From: Methylomicrobium sp051061015
GTDB taxonomy: Bacteria; Pseudomonadota; Gammaproteobacteria; Methylococcales; Methylomonadaceae
DNA: 64,000 nt
NCBI GenBank assembly: GCA_051061015.1
Contig: JBPFEG010000058.1
Span: 1 to 64,000, forward strand
Direction of reading: 5' to 3'
In this document: piece by piece, positions 34,633-44,678 of the stretch
Position numbering within the stretch: position 1 is the stretch's first letter
Layout: each line of letters begins with the position of its first letter
Notes under the pieces: model-generated
The model's input: the letters and a program-made list of their open reading frames with translations, nothing else
What the model was told of the DNA's origin: nothing
Database searches by the model: none
Position numbers and translations under genes: made by a program

Positions 34633-35091
34633 TCATTTTTCCGACTCGTAGCCTTTTTGAATATTTTCTATCTTCTTCTGATCGGAGTTAGCCAGATTCT
34701 TTTTATAGGTTTCATAAGCGATGCCGTCGATCCCCGCTTTTTTCAGGCCTTTGCCGATCGCAATATAGGTTTTGGGCTCCTGGTCCCAGTTTACAATCCC
34801 TTTCTTGGCGGCAATATCGCTCAAGCCTTTGAGAAAGCCATTGTAATCAGCGGCCGTATGGGAGGATTTCACATACGCCATCGTGTAATCGGACACTTCG
34901 TTTTCGTATTTCTTTTCCCTGTTCGACTCGGACGACTCGCTGCTCGACCCCGATGAGTCGGATATACTTTCGACGCTGTCGGAAATGCTCCGCGAGCTTT
35001 CCGAGAACGAACAGCCTGTAACGAGTAAAGGAAGTGCCAGAATTACAGCATTTAAGTAATTATGAGTTGATCGCCTTGAATTAGAGTACAT
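34633..35091 (-). CDS. putative serine-rich-linker lipoprotein
   Basis: From ATG 35091 the protein has 152 residues: MYSNSRRSTHNYLNAVILALPLLVTGCSF with lipobox VTGC, then a Ser/Glu-rich linker (SSRSISDSVESISDSSGSSSES) and a globular helical part (YTMAYVKSSHTAADYNGFLKGLSDIAAKKGIVNWDQEPKTYIAIGKGLKKAGIDGIAYETYKKNL). The latter resembles a group of unnamed bacterial putative lipoproteins. An earlier start at 35154 would put 21 extra residues before the signal, which is unlikely. It precedes the DUF4105-like gene on the same strand. Confidence 0.65.
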   Translation of the reverse strand: MYSNSRRSTHNYLNAVILALPLLVTGCSFSESSRSISDSVESISDSSGSSSESSESNREKKYENEVSDYTMAYVKSSHTAADYNGFLKGLSDIAAKKGIVNWDQEPKTYIAIGKGLKKAGIDGIAYETYKKNLANSDQKKIENIQKGYESEK

Positions 35092-35336
35092 AAGTAAGCC
35101 TAAGTTTAAAAAGTGGGTTTGAAAGATAGTAGAGTTAATTTGAATTTGGAGCAATACCGTAAAGATTGGCTGTTTTATGCGAGGGCCACGTTAACCAGCG
35201 GAATTACTATAAGCCAAATGAAAATGTCGCTCTTTACTTTTTCGCCAATATTTTCAGGTAAAACAAAAAATCCTTTTTTCTGATCGCCAAGAGCATAATA
35301 ATGGCTGCCAACTTAGCGCATCAGCGGGTGAAAATA

Positions 35337-37730
35337 ATGAAATATCCCATAATCCTCCTTATTTTTCTCGTTTTTACCGGCTGTGCATCCTTGATTTATC
35401 AGTCTGAAGATTTTGAAACACTGTATGGACCTTCTGCACCTCAGCAACGGGTGATGACTCAAGAAGAAGCGATCTCACGCCAGCAGCAAAACACGGTCTC
35501 CTTTAATAGAGACGTGAAACCGATCCTCGACTCGCGCTGTGTAGTCTGCCACGGCTGTTATGATGCGCCATGCCAGTTGAAGCTCGGATCGATCGAAGGA
35601 ATTGACCGCGGCGCCACCAAACAGAAGGTCTATGATTTCGCACGTTTGAAAGCCGCCAATCCTACCCGGCTTTTTATCGATGCCCCGGATACAGAGGGCT
35701 GGCGGCAGAAAGCGTTTTATCCGGTATTGAACGAACGCCGCAATTCAACAGACGCCAATCTGAACAATTCGATTCTGGCCAAATTAATTCAATTGAAACG
35801 CCAGAATCCGCAGCCCCCAACGGGAAAACTGGATAAGGATTTTGACCTGGAACTAACCCGCGACCTGCAATGCCCTACGGTAGAAGAATTCCCCAGATAC
35901 CAGCACCAGCACCCCAAATGGGGTATGCCTTACGCGATGCCGGGCCTCTCTCAGAAGGACGAAGATACCCTGCTTCGCTGGTTGCAGGAGGGAGCAAAGG
36001 TCGAGCCGTCGTCGGTAGCGGCCCGCTCGGCACCTGAGGTCGAAAAATGGGAACGTTATTTCAATCGCCCAGATATCAAGCAGAAACTCGTTTCCCGTTA
36101 TTTGTATGAACATCTGTTCATCGGGCATCTCCATTTCAAGGGATATCCTGATCAGGAATTCTTCCGCCTGATCCGCTCGAAAACGGCTCCGGGTCAACCT
36201 GTAGAAGAAATCAATACGGTACGGCCTTATGATGACCCCGGCACGATTAATTTTTATTACCGCTTGAGGCCGGTAACCGAAACGATAGTGGACAAGACTC
36301 ATTTCGTCTACGAATTAAGCGATCAGAAGATGCAGCGTTACGATGAGCTGTTCTTCAAGCCCGAATACCAGGTCACGGCATTACCCTCCTATCGGCCCGA
36401 AGTCGCGGCGAACCCGTTCAAGGCATACATTGAACTTCCGCTGGCATCCAAATACCAATTTTTGCTCGATAATGCCGAGTATTTCGTGACCGGTTTCATC
36501 AAAGGGCCGGTATGCCGCGGCGAAATTGCGACCGAGAGTATTAGGGATCAGTTCTGGGTTATTTTCACGAAACCAGGCCATTTTTATCCTAAAAAAGTGG
36601 CCGATGCGCTGGCCGAATACAACCAGATTCTGGGATTGCCGGGCGAAGAAGGCGATCAGATCCGCCTGATGGGATGGACCAAATTTGATGCTTTCGGCAA
36701 GGAATACCTCAAACAGAAAGACCGGTTTATCAATCTGATGCTGGCCAAAGACCAAGGGCTTAGCCTGGCCAATATCTGGGACGGCGACGGCGAGAATCAA
36801 AATGCAACACTGACGATTTTTCGTCATTTCGACAGTGCCACCGTGACAAAGGGTCTAATCGGCGACCCCCCGCTTACGGCCTGGGTTATCGATTATCCGA
36901 TTTTCGAGCGGCTGCATTATCTATTGGTTGCCGGTTTTAATGTGTATGGCACAGCGGGGCATCAGATCGCCAGCCGGACTTATATGGATCTTCTGCGGCA
37001 GGACGGCGAGGATAACTTCCTGCGTTTCATGCCGAAAAAACAGCGGAAGACGATCTATGACAGTTGGTACCTGGGCTTTGATGGCCTTAGAACGGCTGAC
37101 GCCTTTTTCAACCTCGGCCATGAAAGCCAGGTTAAATACCAGACGACAGATTATAAAAAGGAGTTTTTTGATCAGGTCAGGCAGTTGTTGGGCAAGGCGG
37201 CAGGCCCGGACGACACCATTAACCAATGCCGGCAAGGGCCCTGTATTAGAGAAGGGGCTACGCCCGTTCAACAACAGGTCGATCGCGAAATGCGCAAGCT
37301 CGCGCAATTGCATGGGCTTGAATTAGGCGCACTGCCGGAAATGTCTTTGCTTCGAATAAAAACTGGGGATGCTGGAGGAGACTTGGTCTATACCCTGTTA
37401 ATCGATAAAGCCTATTCCAATATCTCGAAAATGGTGGCGATGGGTTCCCGCAGACTGCCCGAAAATGACAGAATTACGATTGTCCCCGGTTTTGTCGGCA
37501 GTTATCCTAACTTTTTCTTTAGCCTGGAAAAAAACCGGCTGAGCGAATTTTTCAACCGAATTCGTACGGCCAAAACCCAGCCCGAATTGGAATCATTCCA
37601 TAGCGAATTCGGCATACGCCGTACCAATCCTGAAATCTGGCACTATTCGGACTGGTTTAATGAACAACATAAAATATATCGAGGTATCCAGGCAGGACTG
37701 CTCGATCTGAGCCGGTACGAAAATCTCTAA
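35337..37730 (+). CDS. cti: fatty acid cis/trans isomerase (CTI), c-type heme lipoprotein
   Basis: About 797 residues. The enzyme converts cis- to trans-unsaturated fatty acids of membrane phospholipids as a rapid response to solvents or heat, acting from the periplasm. The N-terminus MKYPIILLIFLVFTGC carries a lipobox, with Cys 16. CVVCH at residues 68-72 is the heme c attachment motif expected for CTI, followed by an additional CYDAPC. Blocks such as PDTEGWRQKAFYPVLNER, HLFIGHLHF and FGLRTADAFFNLGH-like segments match the family along its length. A start 12 codons earlier (35301) is possible but would place residues ahead of the signal. No accessory gene is adjacent. Confidence 0.9.
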   Translation: MKYPIILLIFLVFTGCASLIYQSEDFETLYGPSAPQQRVMTQEEAISRQQQNTVSFNRDVKPILDSRCVVCHGCYDAPCQLKLGSIEGIDRGATKQKVYDFARLKAANPTRLFIDAPDTEGWRQKAFYPVLNERRNSTDANLNNSILAKLIQLKRQNPQPPTGKLDKDFDLELTRDLQCPTVEEFPRYQHQHPKWGMPYAMPGLSQKDEDTLLRWLQEGAKVEPSSVAARSAPEVEKWERYFNRPDIKQKLVSRYLYEHLFIGHLHFKGYPDQEFFRLIRSKTAPGQPVEEINTVRPYDDPGTINFYYRLRPVTETIVDKTHFVYELSDQKMQRYDELFFKPEYQVTALPSYRPEVAANPFKAYIELPLASKYQFLLDNAEYFVTGFIKGPVCRGEIATESIRDQFWVIFTKPGHFYPKKVADALAEYNQILGLPGEEGDQIRLMGWTKFDAFGKEYLKQKDRFINLMLAKDQGLSLANIWDGDGENQNATLTIFRHFDSATVTKGLIGDPPLTAWVIDYPIFERLHYLLVAGFNVYGTAGHQIASRTYMDLLRQDGEDNFLRFMPKKQRKTIYDSWYLGFDGLRTADAFFNLGHESQVKYQTTDYKKEFFDQVRQLLGKAAGPDDTINQCRQGPCIREGATPVQQQVDREMRKLAQLHGLELGALPEMSLLRIKTGDAGGDLVYTLLIDKAYSNISKMVAMGSRRLPENDRITIVPGFVGSYPNFFFSLEKNRLSEFFNRIRTAKTQPELESFHSEFGIRRTNPEIWHYSDWFNEQHKIYRGIQAGLLDLSRYENL

Positions 37731-37961
37731 GCGGAATAGCCGAAACAAAAAGCGCCGGTTGGATTATGAGAACCACCAATATCCAATAAAAAATCGCAAG
37801 TCGTTGTCAGACTAAACGATTTTGAGGGTAATTCCTTTTAATATACTTCTACTCCAGCAAGGGGTACCGGATCGGCCGGCCATTTTTGAATCAACCACCA
37901 AGGAATTTTATCGGATGATTTGCAGCCTAAGGGATTCTATTTTAACCCAAGGGTGTGAGTC

Positions 37962-39524
37962 ATGTTCACCCAAATCTCCGAACACTATACCATTCGCCGT
38001 CTTGTGATCCCTCTTCTTGCTGCCGGGTGTCTGCTGCTTTCAATGCCGGCTTATGGACAGGACGGCGTGAAGAAAGCACAGTTGCCCATTCCTTCTGCTC
38101 GCCCAGCAGATACCCGCTTACCTCCGGTAGAACAAACACTGGTTCCGGAAGGCGTTTTCGCCGGGCAACTCATTGCAGCCTTAAAGCTTGGCCCTATATC
38201 GGATGAGGCCAAAGCGGAAGCGCTGTTGAGCAGCCTGGGTATTGAACCAAGAAACGGCTGGATTACCGACTATCCGGTTACCCCTGCCGTACTGGGTGAT
38301 ATTGAGAAAAAAATTTCCGTAGCCAGCGAGCGGGGAAGGATTGCTCTCTCTAAAGATCAGGCACTAAAGCGTTTCAGCGAAGTTAAAACGCGGCTCGGAC
38401 TGGACGTGATGCCTGCTCCCGAGACTCCTGCTGTTTTGAGCCACAAGCCCGGAAAGAAGACTCTCTACAGCTATATCGATGATAAAGGGGAGACTCACTA
38501 TACCGATGTCTATGATTCCATCCCGACGGTATACCGAAGCAGCGCCAGAACCTTAAGTCTGCCAATGGCTCAAGGACTTTCCGACAGTACACTTGAGAGT
38601 CCGATAGAAGCAGCTGAGCTGGAGCCGACGGCAACTCCGCCCCCCGATGACATCAATGATTATTTCGAGGAACAAGGCCCACCCGTGGTCACTTATTACT
38701 CACCCCCGGTTCCTTATGATTATCTCTACACCTGGACCCCTTACCCTTTCTGGTCTACAGGCTTCTATTTTCCAGGCTTTTTCGTTTTGAACAATTTCCA
38801 CCGGAAAATATTTTTCGGTCACCATCATCATTTTGTCACTCATCATGGCAGTCATGGCGGAAAAGATAGGGACCGCTTTTCCTTCGGTGCCGGTCCGGGA
38901 AAAGGGAGACATGCACGATCTGACGGAATGATGCCCTCCCCCTGGTTCTCTACACCTCAAGCCAAAACCGGGGCTAAAGCGATTGTGTCGCTCAAACAAA
39001 ACCGCTATCGCCCGATCCGCACGACAACTGAGCCTCAGATAAATGCCTTCAGAAAGCCGTTTGTAGCCCAGAAGAGAAATTCCAGAATTAGAGAAAATAA
39101 TCCTGTCATTATCCCCTGGAATAATAATTCTAACCTGAGTACCCGGAGCCGGATGCCCAGAGTTACATCCTGGGCTAATAGCCCTAAAGTTATCACACAG
39201 AACCCTGCTTCTACCATGATACCTTGGGACAATAACCCAAAAACTTTGAATCGCCAGGAAACTCGGCGTTTCCGCGCTCGCCCGTCACTGCCGTCTTCCG
39301 GCGGAATCCAGCCAGGCATTGATGTTCCACGCCGGTCTTACTCATATTCAACACCTGTTTATCGCCAAAATCGAGTTATCATGCCATCTCAAAATTTCAG
39401 TGGTAATTTTTCGGGTCGTTCTACTCTTGGAGGAGCAGGAGGAGGATTTCAGGGCGGCGGAAGCTTTCGCGGTTTTGGCGGAGGATCTGTCGGAGGGAGT
39501 GCGAGAGGCAGAGCACACCGATAA
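37962..39524 (+). CDS. secreted low-complexity protein, unknown function
   Basis: A 520-residue protein with a signal peptide ending near residue 32 (MPAYG-QDG). Residues ~165-190 (KKTLYSYIDDKGETHYTDVYDSIP) resemble the DUF4124-type motif of surface proteins. From 240 onward it is low complexity: a Pro/Tyr-rich block (YYSPPVPYDYLYTWTPYPFW), a His cluster (GHHHHFVTHHGSHGG), an Asn/Arg-rich region with repeated IPWNNN/IPWDNN units, and a Gly-rich tail (GGAGGGFQGGGSFRGFGGG). Composition suggests a surface-exposed or matrix protein. No homologue recognised. The ribosome site is poor (GGGTGTGAGTC). Confidence 0.55.
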   Translation: MFTQISEHYTIRRLVIPLLAAGCLLLSMPAYGQDGVKKAQLPIPSARPADTRLPPVEQTLVPEGVFAGQLIAALKLGPISDEAKAEALLSSLGIEPRNGWITDYPVTPAVLGDIEKKISVASERGRIALSKDQALKRFSEVKTRLGLDVMPAPETPAVLSHKPGKKTLYSYIDDKGETHYTDVYDSIPTVYRSSARTLSLPMAQGLSDSTLESPIEAAELEPTATPPPDDINDYFEEQGPPVVTYYSPPVPYDYLYTWTPYPFWSTGFYFPGFFVLNNFHRKIFFGHHHHFVTHHGSHGGKDRDRFSFGAGPGKGRHARSDGMMPSPWFSTPQAKTGAKAIVSLKQNRYRPIRTTTEPQINAFRKPFVAQKRNSRIRENNPVIIPWNNNSNLSTRSRMPRVTSWANSPKVITQNPASTMIPWDNNPKTLNRQETRRFRARPSLPSSGGIQPGIDVPRRSYSYSTPVYRQNRVIMPSQNFSGNFSGRSTLGGAGGGFQGGGSFRGFGGGSVGGSARGRAHR

Positions 39525-39622
39525 ATAGACATTGCACAACTTTTTGGAAAAACAGAACCTTCTTATCTGATATCCTGACGATAATACGCATCAACCGACA
39601 GAATAAATTATCAGATTTCATC

Positions 39623-40966
39623 ATGGCTATTCCTCAGCGCAACCGAATCACAAGAATTTGTATCATCTACTGTCTTTTAGTAACCCAATCGGTTCTTGGA
39701 AACCCTATGGAAAATTACATTGCTCAAGCTGAGCCAGATTATCGCTGGCAACCCTTAGAATTGATCAACGAACCCTGGGGAACCATTAATCGCTATGAAC
39801 TGATAAGCCAAAACTGGCGTGGTCATAAATGGAACCATCATTTAGTCATTCTAAGGCCCAATTCAATCCGCAATCCTGGCATCGCCTTCTTGAGAATAGC
39901 AGGCGATAGAAATGTCGAAAACCAGCTAAAAAGCCTGAAAACCTTGGCCGATCGTGGCGGCGCTGTCACCGCAGTTCTCACGGATGTGCCTAATCAGCCG
40001 TTCTATGAGGATCGGCGGGAAGATGCGTTGATCGCCTTTACCTTAAATCAATATCTAAAGAGCGGCGATGAAACCTGGCCTTTGCTCTTTCCGATGGTTA
40101 AAAGTGCCGTCAAGGCAATGGATGCCATTCAGGAGATTGTTAAACAAGAACATAAGCAACAGATTCAGCGGTTTGTTCTGAGCGGGGCCTCCAAAAGAGG
40201 CTGGACGACCTGGCTGGCAGCGGCGGTCGATCAACGTATCGCCGCGATTGCGCCGATGGTGATAGACACGCTCAACATGAAAGCACAACTGCAGTGGTCC
40301 GAACAGATATACGGCAAACAAAGCACAAAACTAAAAGATTACACCGAGTTGAATCTGCACAGAAAAATAGACAACGAAGCGATGCAGAAGCTGCGCAGCT
40401 GGATCGATCCTTATGCCTATGTTCAACGCCTCACGATGCCGAAACTGTTGCTACTGGGCACTAACGATCCCTACTGGACGGTAGATTCTTTACGCCATTA
40501 CTGGGACGATTTACCGGAACCCAAGCTGATCTATCAGACGCCCAATGCCGGCCATGATTTGAATGGCGGCGACCAGGCCCTGCAAACGTTAGCGGCTTTT
40601 TTTGAATTGATTGCAGACCGAAAGCCCTTACCCAAAATAGCATGGAAATTTAATAGGGTAGCCGATAACCATATTAACGCTCAGGTTGAGAGCAACGAAA
40701 ACGCCGACACTATCAGTCTGTGGAGTGCCCATTCTGATAATCGGGACTTTCGGGATAATCACTGGACAGCGCAAATACTGAACGTGACTCGCGGCAGTAG
40801 TCATGCCACCGCATCGATTCCCGTGCCCAAGTCAGGGTATCAGGCTTATCTGATGGAAGTTGAACTGAAAACCGATACCGGCCATCCTTTTAAACTATCG
40901 ACTCAAGCTCAGGTTTCGCCGGACACGAAGCCCTGCAGTTGCTGGGCTGCAGAAGAAAAAAAATGA
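39623..40966 (+). CDS. PqaA-type (PhoPQ-activated pathogenicity-related) alpha/beta-hydrolase
   Basis: A 447-residue exported protein (signal peptide near residues 9-28, ending LGN). The family PF10142 is shown by YRWQPLELINEPWGTINRYELISQNWRGHKWNHHLVILRP, then FVLSGASKRGWTTWLAAAVDQRIAAIAPMVIDTLN with the Ser of GASKRG as nucleophile, IDPYAYVQRLTMPKLLLLGTNDPYWTVDSLRHYWDDLP and NAGHDL with Asp and His of the triad. In Salmonella the homologue is PhoPQ-regulated and linked to antimicrobial peptide resistance. The C-terminal ~100 residues form a beta domain ending in CSCW. Confidence 0.9.
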   Translation: MAIPQRNRITRICIIYCLLVTQSVLGNPMENYIAQAEPDYRWQPLELINEPWGTINRYELISQNWRGHKWNHHLVILRPNSIRNPGIAFLRIAGDRNVENQLKSLKTLADRGGAVTAVLTDVPNQPFYEDRREDALIAFTLNQYLKSGDETWPLLFPMVKSAVKAMDAIQEIVKQEHKQQIQRFVLSGASKRGWTTWLAAAVDQRIAAIAPMVIDTLNMKAQLQWSEQIYGKQSTKLKDYTELNLHRKIDNEAMQKLRSWIDPYAYVQRLTMPKLLLLGTNDPYWTVDSLRHYWDDLPEPKLIYQTPNAGHDLNGGDQALQTLAAFFELIADRKPLPKIAWKFNRVADNHINAQVESNENADTISLWSAHSDNRDFRDNHWTAQILNVTRGSSHATASIPVPKSGYQAYLMEVELKTDTGHPFKLSTQAQVSPDTKPCSCWAAEEKK

Positions 40967-41096
40967 AGATTTTTAGAAATCCAGAACACGCACCCTCTAT
41001 AAACATAAAGTTTTTCCGGTTAAAGAGGTCACTGCTAAAGCTGATTTTCCTCAAAACGGCGTTAAACGGCTGCTCAACTATTCAACAGGTTATCTG

Positions 41097-41348
41097 ATGC
41101 AATGCCGGATCGGCTGCGGGGCTTGCTGTATTGCGCCCTCCATTTCTTCATCATTACCTTTGCACCCTTTCGGTAAACCCGCGGGAGTGCGTTGCGGGCA
41201 TTTGGATAATGATAATAAATGCTCGATTTTCTTCCATCCCAGCCGCCCTCTCGTGTGCCGCGGCTTTCAGGCGACCGAAGATGCCTGCGGCAATACCACG
41301 GAAGAGGCGATGGCTATTTTGTCGGAATGGGAGATTCTGACTGGTTAA
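41097..41348 (+). CDS. YkgJ family cysteine cluster protein
   Basis: An 83-residue protein with the CxxxCxxCC pattern MQCRIGCGACCIAPSIS, then RCGHLDNDNKCSIFFHPSRPLVCRGFQ, which is the zinc/iron-chelating YkgJ (UPF0153) arrangement of eight cysteines. Length agrees with the short members. Role unknown, probably metal binding. Located between two unrelated genes; its 3' neighbour (threonine aldolase) is convergent. Confidence 0.88.
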   Translation: MQCRIGCGACCIAPSISSSLPLHPFGKPAGVRCGHLDNDNKCSIFFHPSRPLVCRGFQATEDACGNTTEEAMAILSEWEILTG

Positions 41349-41432
41349 ATTTAACCCTCGCAGGACCACTGACTCGGACTGAATCTCGGCGAGAGTACAG
41401 AAGGAACTGCAACTGGGAGCGGAAGCCGAATC

Positions 41433-42503
41433 TCACCTTAATTGTTCAACCAATCGATCTACCTGATCAGCCTCGGTTGCAAAACTGGTGACCAGGCGAA
41501 TCAGCACTTCGTGTTGATCTATCAGGGCGGGATTTGCGCGGGGAGGATGCCACTGATAAAAAACGGCTCCTTTTTCCTGGAGTTCGCCTGCATACGCTTT
41601 GTCCAGAATACAAAAGACTTCATTAGCCTCTGGGTGCCATGCTAACCGAGCCCGTTTAGATTCAACGATGCCTTTTCGCAAGCGCTCAGCCATAGCATTG
41701 GCAGCGTGCGCCAGTTGCAGCCAGAGCCCATCTTCTAAATAGGCGTCAAATTGACAGGCGATAAATCGACTTTTAGAAAACAGTTGGGCAGCGCGTTTAC
41801 GGATAAACGGCAGCTCTTTGGACAATTCCGGATTCATAAAGACCAGGGCTTCCGCACACCAGCATCCATTTTTGGTGGCACCGAAAGAGACAATATCGAC
41901 ACCCCGTTTCCAGGTCATATCCGCGGGCGTAACATCCAGTGCAGCCACGGCATTCGCAAACCGGGCCCCATCCATATGCAAGGGTAATCTGTAAGTTTTT
42001 GCAATATTCCCGATCGCGGCAACTTCCTCAGGCTGATAAAGCGTGCCAATTTCGGTAGCCTGCGTAATGGAAATCGCCATAGGTTGCCCCGCATGGACGA
42101 AATGCGGCGGAAAACGCTCGATTTCGGCTTTGAGGCAATCAGGATCAATTTTTCCGTTTCCTCCATCAACGGGAGCCAGACGTCCACCCTGCGTAAAGAA
42201 CTCCGGCGCGCCGCATTCATCTTCCAGCATGTGGGCTTCACGATGGCAAAAGGAAACCCCGCCCGGACGGTTCACGGCTGCCAGCGCCAAGGAATTGGCC
42301 GCAGTGCCGGTACTGACAAAGTAAACCGCAACTTCGCGTTCGAATAATTCGTTAAACCGTTGTTCGATTTTGCGATCCAGTGCACTTGCGCCATAGGGCG
42401 CTGCAAATCCTGCAGAGGCTTCCGACAACCGTTTCGAAATGGCTGGATGCGCGCCAGCCCAATTATCTGAGGCAAAATTCATCGGGGTTAGTTTGGGTAT
42501 CAT
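41433..42503 (-). CDS. ltaE: low-specificity threonine aldolase (PLP-dependent)
   Basis: A 356-residue fold-type I PLP enzyme that cleaves L-threonine or allo-threonine to glycine and acetaldehyde. ASDNWAGAHPAI opens the protein; SALDRKIEQRFNELFEREVAVYFVSTGTAANSLAL binds the phosphate; LPLHMDGARFANAV contains the PLP-stacking Asp, and VDIVSFGATKNGCWCAEAL has the Schiff-base Lys. ITQATEIGTLYQPEEV is a further family block. Length is normal. It stands alone on the minus strand; its promoter region is shared with the divergent GH15 gene. Confidence 0.93.
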   Translation of the reverse strand: MIPKLTPMNFASDNWAGAHPAISKRLSEASAGFAAPYGASALDRKIEQRFNELFEREVAVYFVSTGTAANSLALAAVNRPGGVSFCHREAHMLEDECGAPEFFTQGGRLAPVDGGNGKIDPDCLKAEIERFPPHFVHAGQPMAISITQATEIGTLYQPEEVAAIGNIAKTYRLPLHMDGARFANAVAALDVTPADMTWKRGVDIVSFGATKNGCWCAEALVFMNPELSKELPFIRKRAAQLFSKSRFIACQFDAYLEDGLWLQLAHAANAMAERLRKGIVESKRARLAWHPEANEVFCILDKAYAGELQEKGAVFYQWHPPRANPALIDQHEVLIRLVTSFATEADQVDRLVEQLR

Positions 42504-42809
42504 GTTTAATCCTTTTATAGGCAGGCAGATCGCTGAAATGGCTTCAGATACTCAGACATTAGTAAAGGAAAAGTAGTTACGCGTTTTGAGGCGGAATTTT
42601 TTGTTTTCATACTGCTCTTACTATCAACAAATGAATCTTTTGCGGTACTGGCCTTTAAGTATCGAAAATTCTTCGAACGGTTATAGCATGAGTTTACGCA
42701 TTTTAATTAGAATGCGGCTTTCAAGCAGAGTATCGAATTGCAATTTCCAAATTGAGGAGATCGGAAACTGCGTACTTTACACATTTTTTATAACCGTAGG
42801 AGATAGAAA
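42504..42809. other. divergent promoter region between ltaE and GH15 gene
   Basis: AT-rich, no gene seen; TAGGAGATAGAAA before 42810 is a ribosome binding site. Confidence 0.4.
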
Positions 42810-44591
42810 ATGAGCACACTTGAGCTAGGCGTTGTCGGCAATTGCGGCTTCAGTGCACTGATAGACCGACAGGGTCGTATCGTCTGGTGTTGCCTTCCCC
42901 GCTTCGACGGCGACCCCGTCTTTTGCAGTTTGATTAATGGTGATAACCCCGCAGACGGCTTCATGGACATTGTGGTCGAGAATTTTGAACGTGCCGAACA
43001 GAGCTATGAAGACAATACGGCCATTCTCGTGACCCGGCTATTTGATCGCAATGGGGCGGGCGTCGAGATCACTGACTTCATCCCCCGACGCGTCCATTAC
43101 GAGCGTATTTACCGTCCCACTTTGCTTATCCGTCGATTGCGTCCCTTAAACGGCGCGCCACGCTTACGTGTCAGGGTCAGACCTACCCATGACTACGGGG
43201 CGGAACGCATGCAAGCGATCAAAGGCTCCACTCATATTCGCTTTCTGGCGCCCGATCTGACCCTTCGTCTCACCACCGATCTGCCCATCTCCTACGTGCT
43301 GTCGGAAACGCCCTTTCTGCTGGAGGGGCCGGCCGACATGTTGCTGGGCCCCGATGTTCCTCTTCGCAATTCCATTACCCGGGCGGCGCGCGAGGAGTAC
43401 GAACAGACTCACAAGTACTGGCTGGAGTGGACGCGCAGCCTCGCGCTTCCCTATCAATGGCAGGAAGCGGTGATCCGTTCCGCGATAACGCTCAAACTTT
43501 GCAGCTTTGAAGAAAGCGGCGCCATCATCGCCGCGATGACCACATCCATTCCGGAAGCCCCTTCCAGCACCCGCAACTGGGATTACCGGTTCTGCTGGCT
43601 GCGCGATGCCTATTTCGTGATCAATGCGCTAAACCGGTTAGGGGCAACCCGCACAATGGAGAAATATCTGACCTACATCATCAATATCGTCGCCAGCGTA
43701 AAGGACGGCCATCTCCAGCCGGTCTATGGCGTAACGCTCGAGCATATGCTCTTGGAGCACGAGGTCGAGACGCTGGCCGGCTATCGCGGCGATCGACCGG
43801 TGCGGACGGGAAATCTGGCCTATAAACAAATACAGAACGACATCTACGGCAGCATCATCCTTGCCGCCGCCCAAAGCTTCTTCGATCGTCGCCTGGTCCA
43901 TCCGGGCACCCGCAGTTTGTTCGACCGTCTGGAGCTGATCGGGCAACAGTGCAGAAGGCTGTATGATAGGCCGGATGCCGGTATCTGGGAATTCCGCGGC
44001 ATTGCCAGGGTACATACGTTTTCCGCCGTCATGTGCTGGGCAGGCTGCGATCGCCTGAGCCGGATTGCCGCCAGGTTAGGGCTGGGTGAACGTGCCGACT
44101 ACTGGGGCAATGAGGCCGAAGTGATCCGCAAAACGATCTTTGCGCGCGCGTTCAACGCCGTGCGCAACACCTTTGTCGGCAGCTTCGAAGGGGAGGAAAT
44201 GGATGCTAGTCTTCTGCTCCTGCATGACCTGCAGTTTCTGGCGGCGGACGATCCCAAATTCGTAGGTACGGTCGAGGCGGTGGAACAGGCCTTGCGCCGA
44301 GGCAACCATATGATGCGCTATGCTGAAACGGATGATTTCGGCGTTCCCGAACACGCCTTCAACATTTGCACGTTCTGGATGATCGGAGCACTGGCCGCGA
44401 TTGGCCGATGTGACGACGCCATCGCCATGTTCGAGGAAATGCTCCGGTGCCGCAATCATCTGGGGCTGCTGTCGGAGGATACTGATCCTTCAACCGGTGA
44501 ATTGTGGGGCAACTTCCCTCAGGCGTACTCGATGGTCGGATTGATTCATTCGGCCAGAGTGTTATCTACGCCTTGGGAAGAAGCGTTCTGA
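42810..44591 (+). CDS. glycoside hydrolase family 15 (glucoamylase/trehalase-like)
   Basis: A 593-residue cytoplasmic protein. Residues 1-200 form the N-terminal beta domain of bacterial GH15 proteins (LGVVGNCGFSALIDRQGRIVWCCLPRFDGDPVFCSLI). The (alpha/alpha)6 catalytic domain begins around 225 with SITEAPSS-like IPEAPSSTRNWDYRFCWLRDAYFVINAL; GIWEFRG near residue 392 holds the likely general acid, and LLSEDTDPSTGELWGNFPQAYSMVGLIHSA near the C-terminus is the second diagnostic block. Substrate could be maltooligosaccharides or trehalose; sequence alone does not decide. No trehalose synthesis genes are adjacent. Confidence 0.93.
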   Translation: MSTLELGVVGNCGFSALIDRQGRIVWCCLPRFDGDPVFCSLINGDNPADGFMDIVVENFERAEQSYEDNTAILVTRLFDRNGAGVEITDFIPRRVHYERIYRPTLLIRRLRPLNGAPRLRVRVRPTHDYGAERMQAIKGSTHIRFLAPDLTLRLTTDLPISYVLSETPFLLEGPADMLLGPDVPLRNSITRAAREEYEQTHKYWLEWTRSLALPYQWQEAVIRSAITLKLCSFEESGAIIAAMTTSIPEAPSSTRNWDYRFCWLRDAYFVINALNRLGATRTMEKYLTYIINIVASVKDGHLQPVYGVTLEHMLLEHEVETLAGYRGDRPVRTGNLAYKQIQNDIYGSIILAAAQSFFDRRLVHPGTRSLFDRLELIGQQCRRLYDRPDAGIWEFRGIARVHTFSAVMCWAGCDRLSRIAARLGLGERADYWGNEAEVIRKTIFARAFNAVRNTFVGSFEGEEMDASLLLLHDLQFLAADDPKFVGTVEAVEQALRRGNHMMRYAETDDFGVPEHAFNICTFWMIGALAAIGRCDDAIAMFEEMLRCRNHLGLLSEDTDPSTGELWGNFPQAYSMVGLIHSARVLSTPWEEAF

Positions 44592-44678
44592 CCGCTTTCT
44601 CCTCACTCTGCTTCCCCTAATTTATGATGGATCAGCCAAAGAATTATCGGGAAACGTACGCATTCCAGGGAGTAAAAA

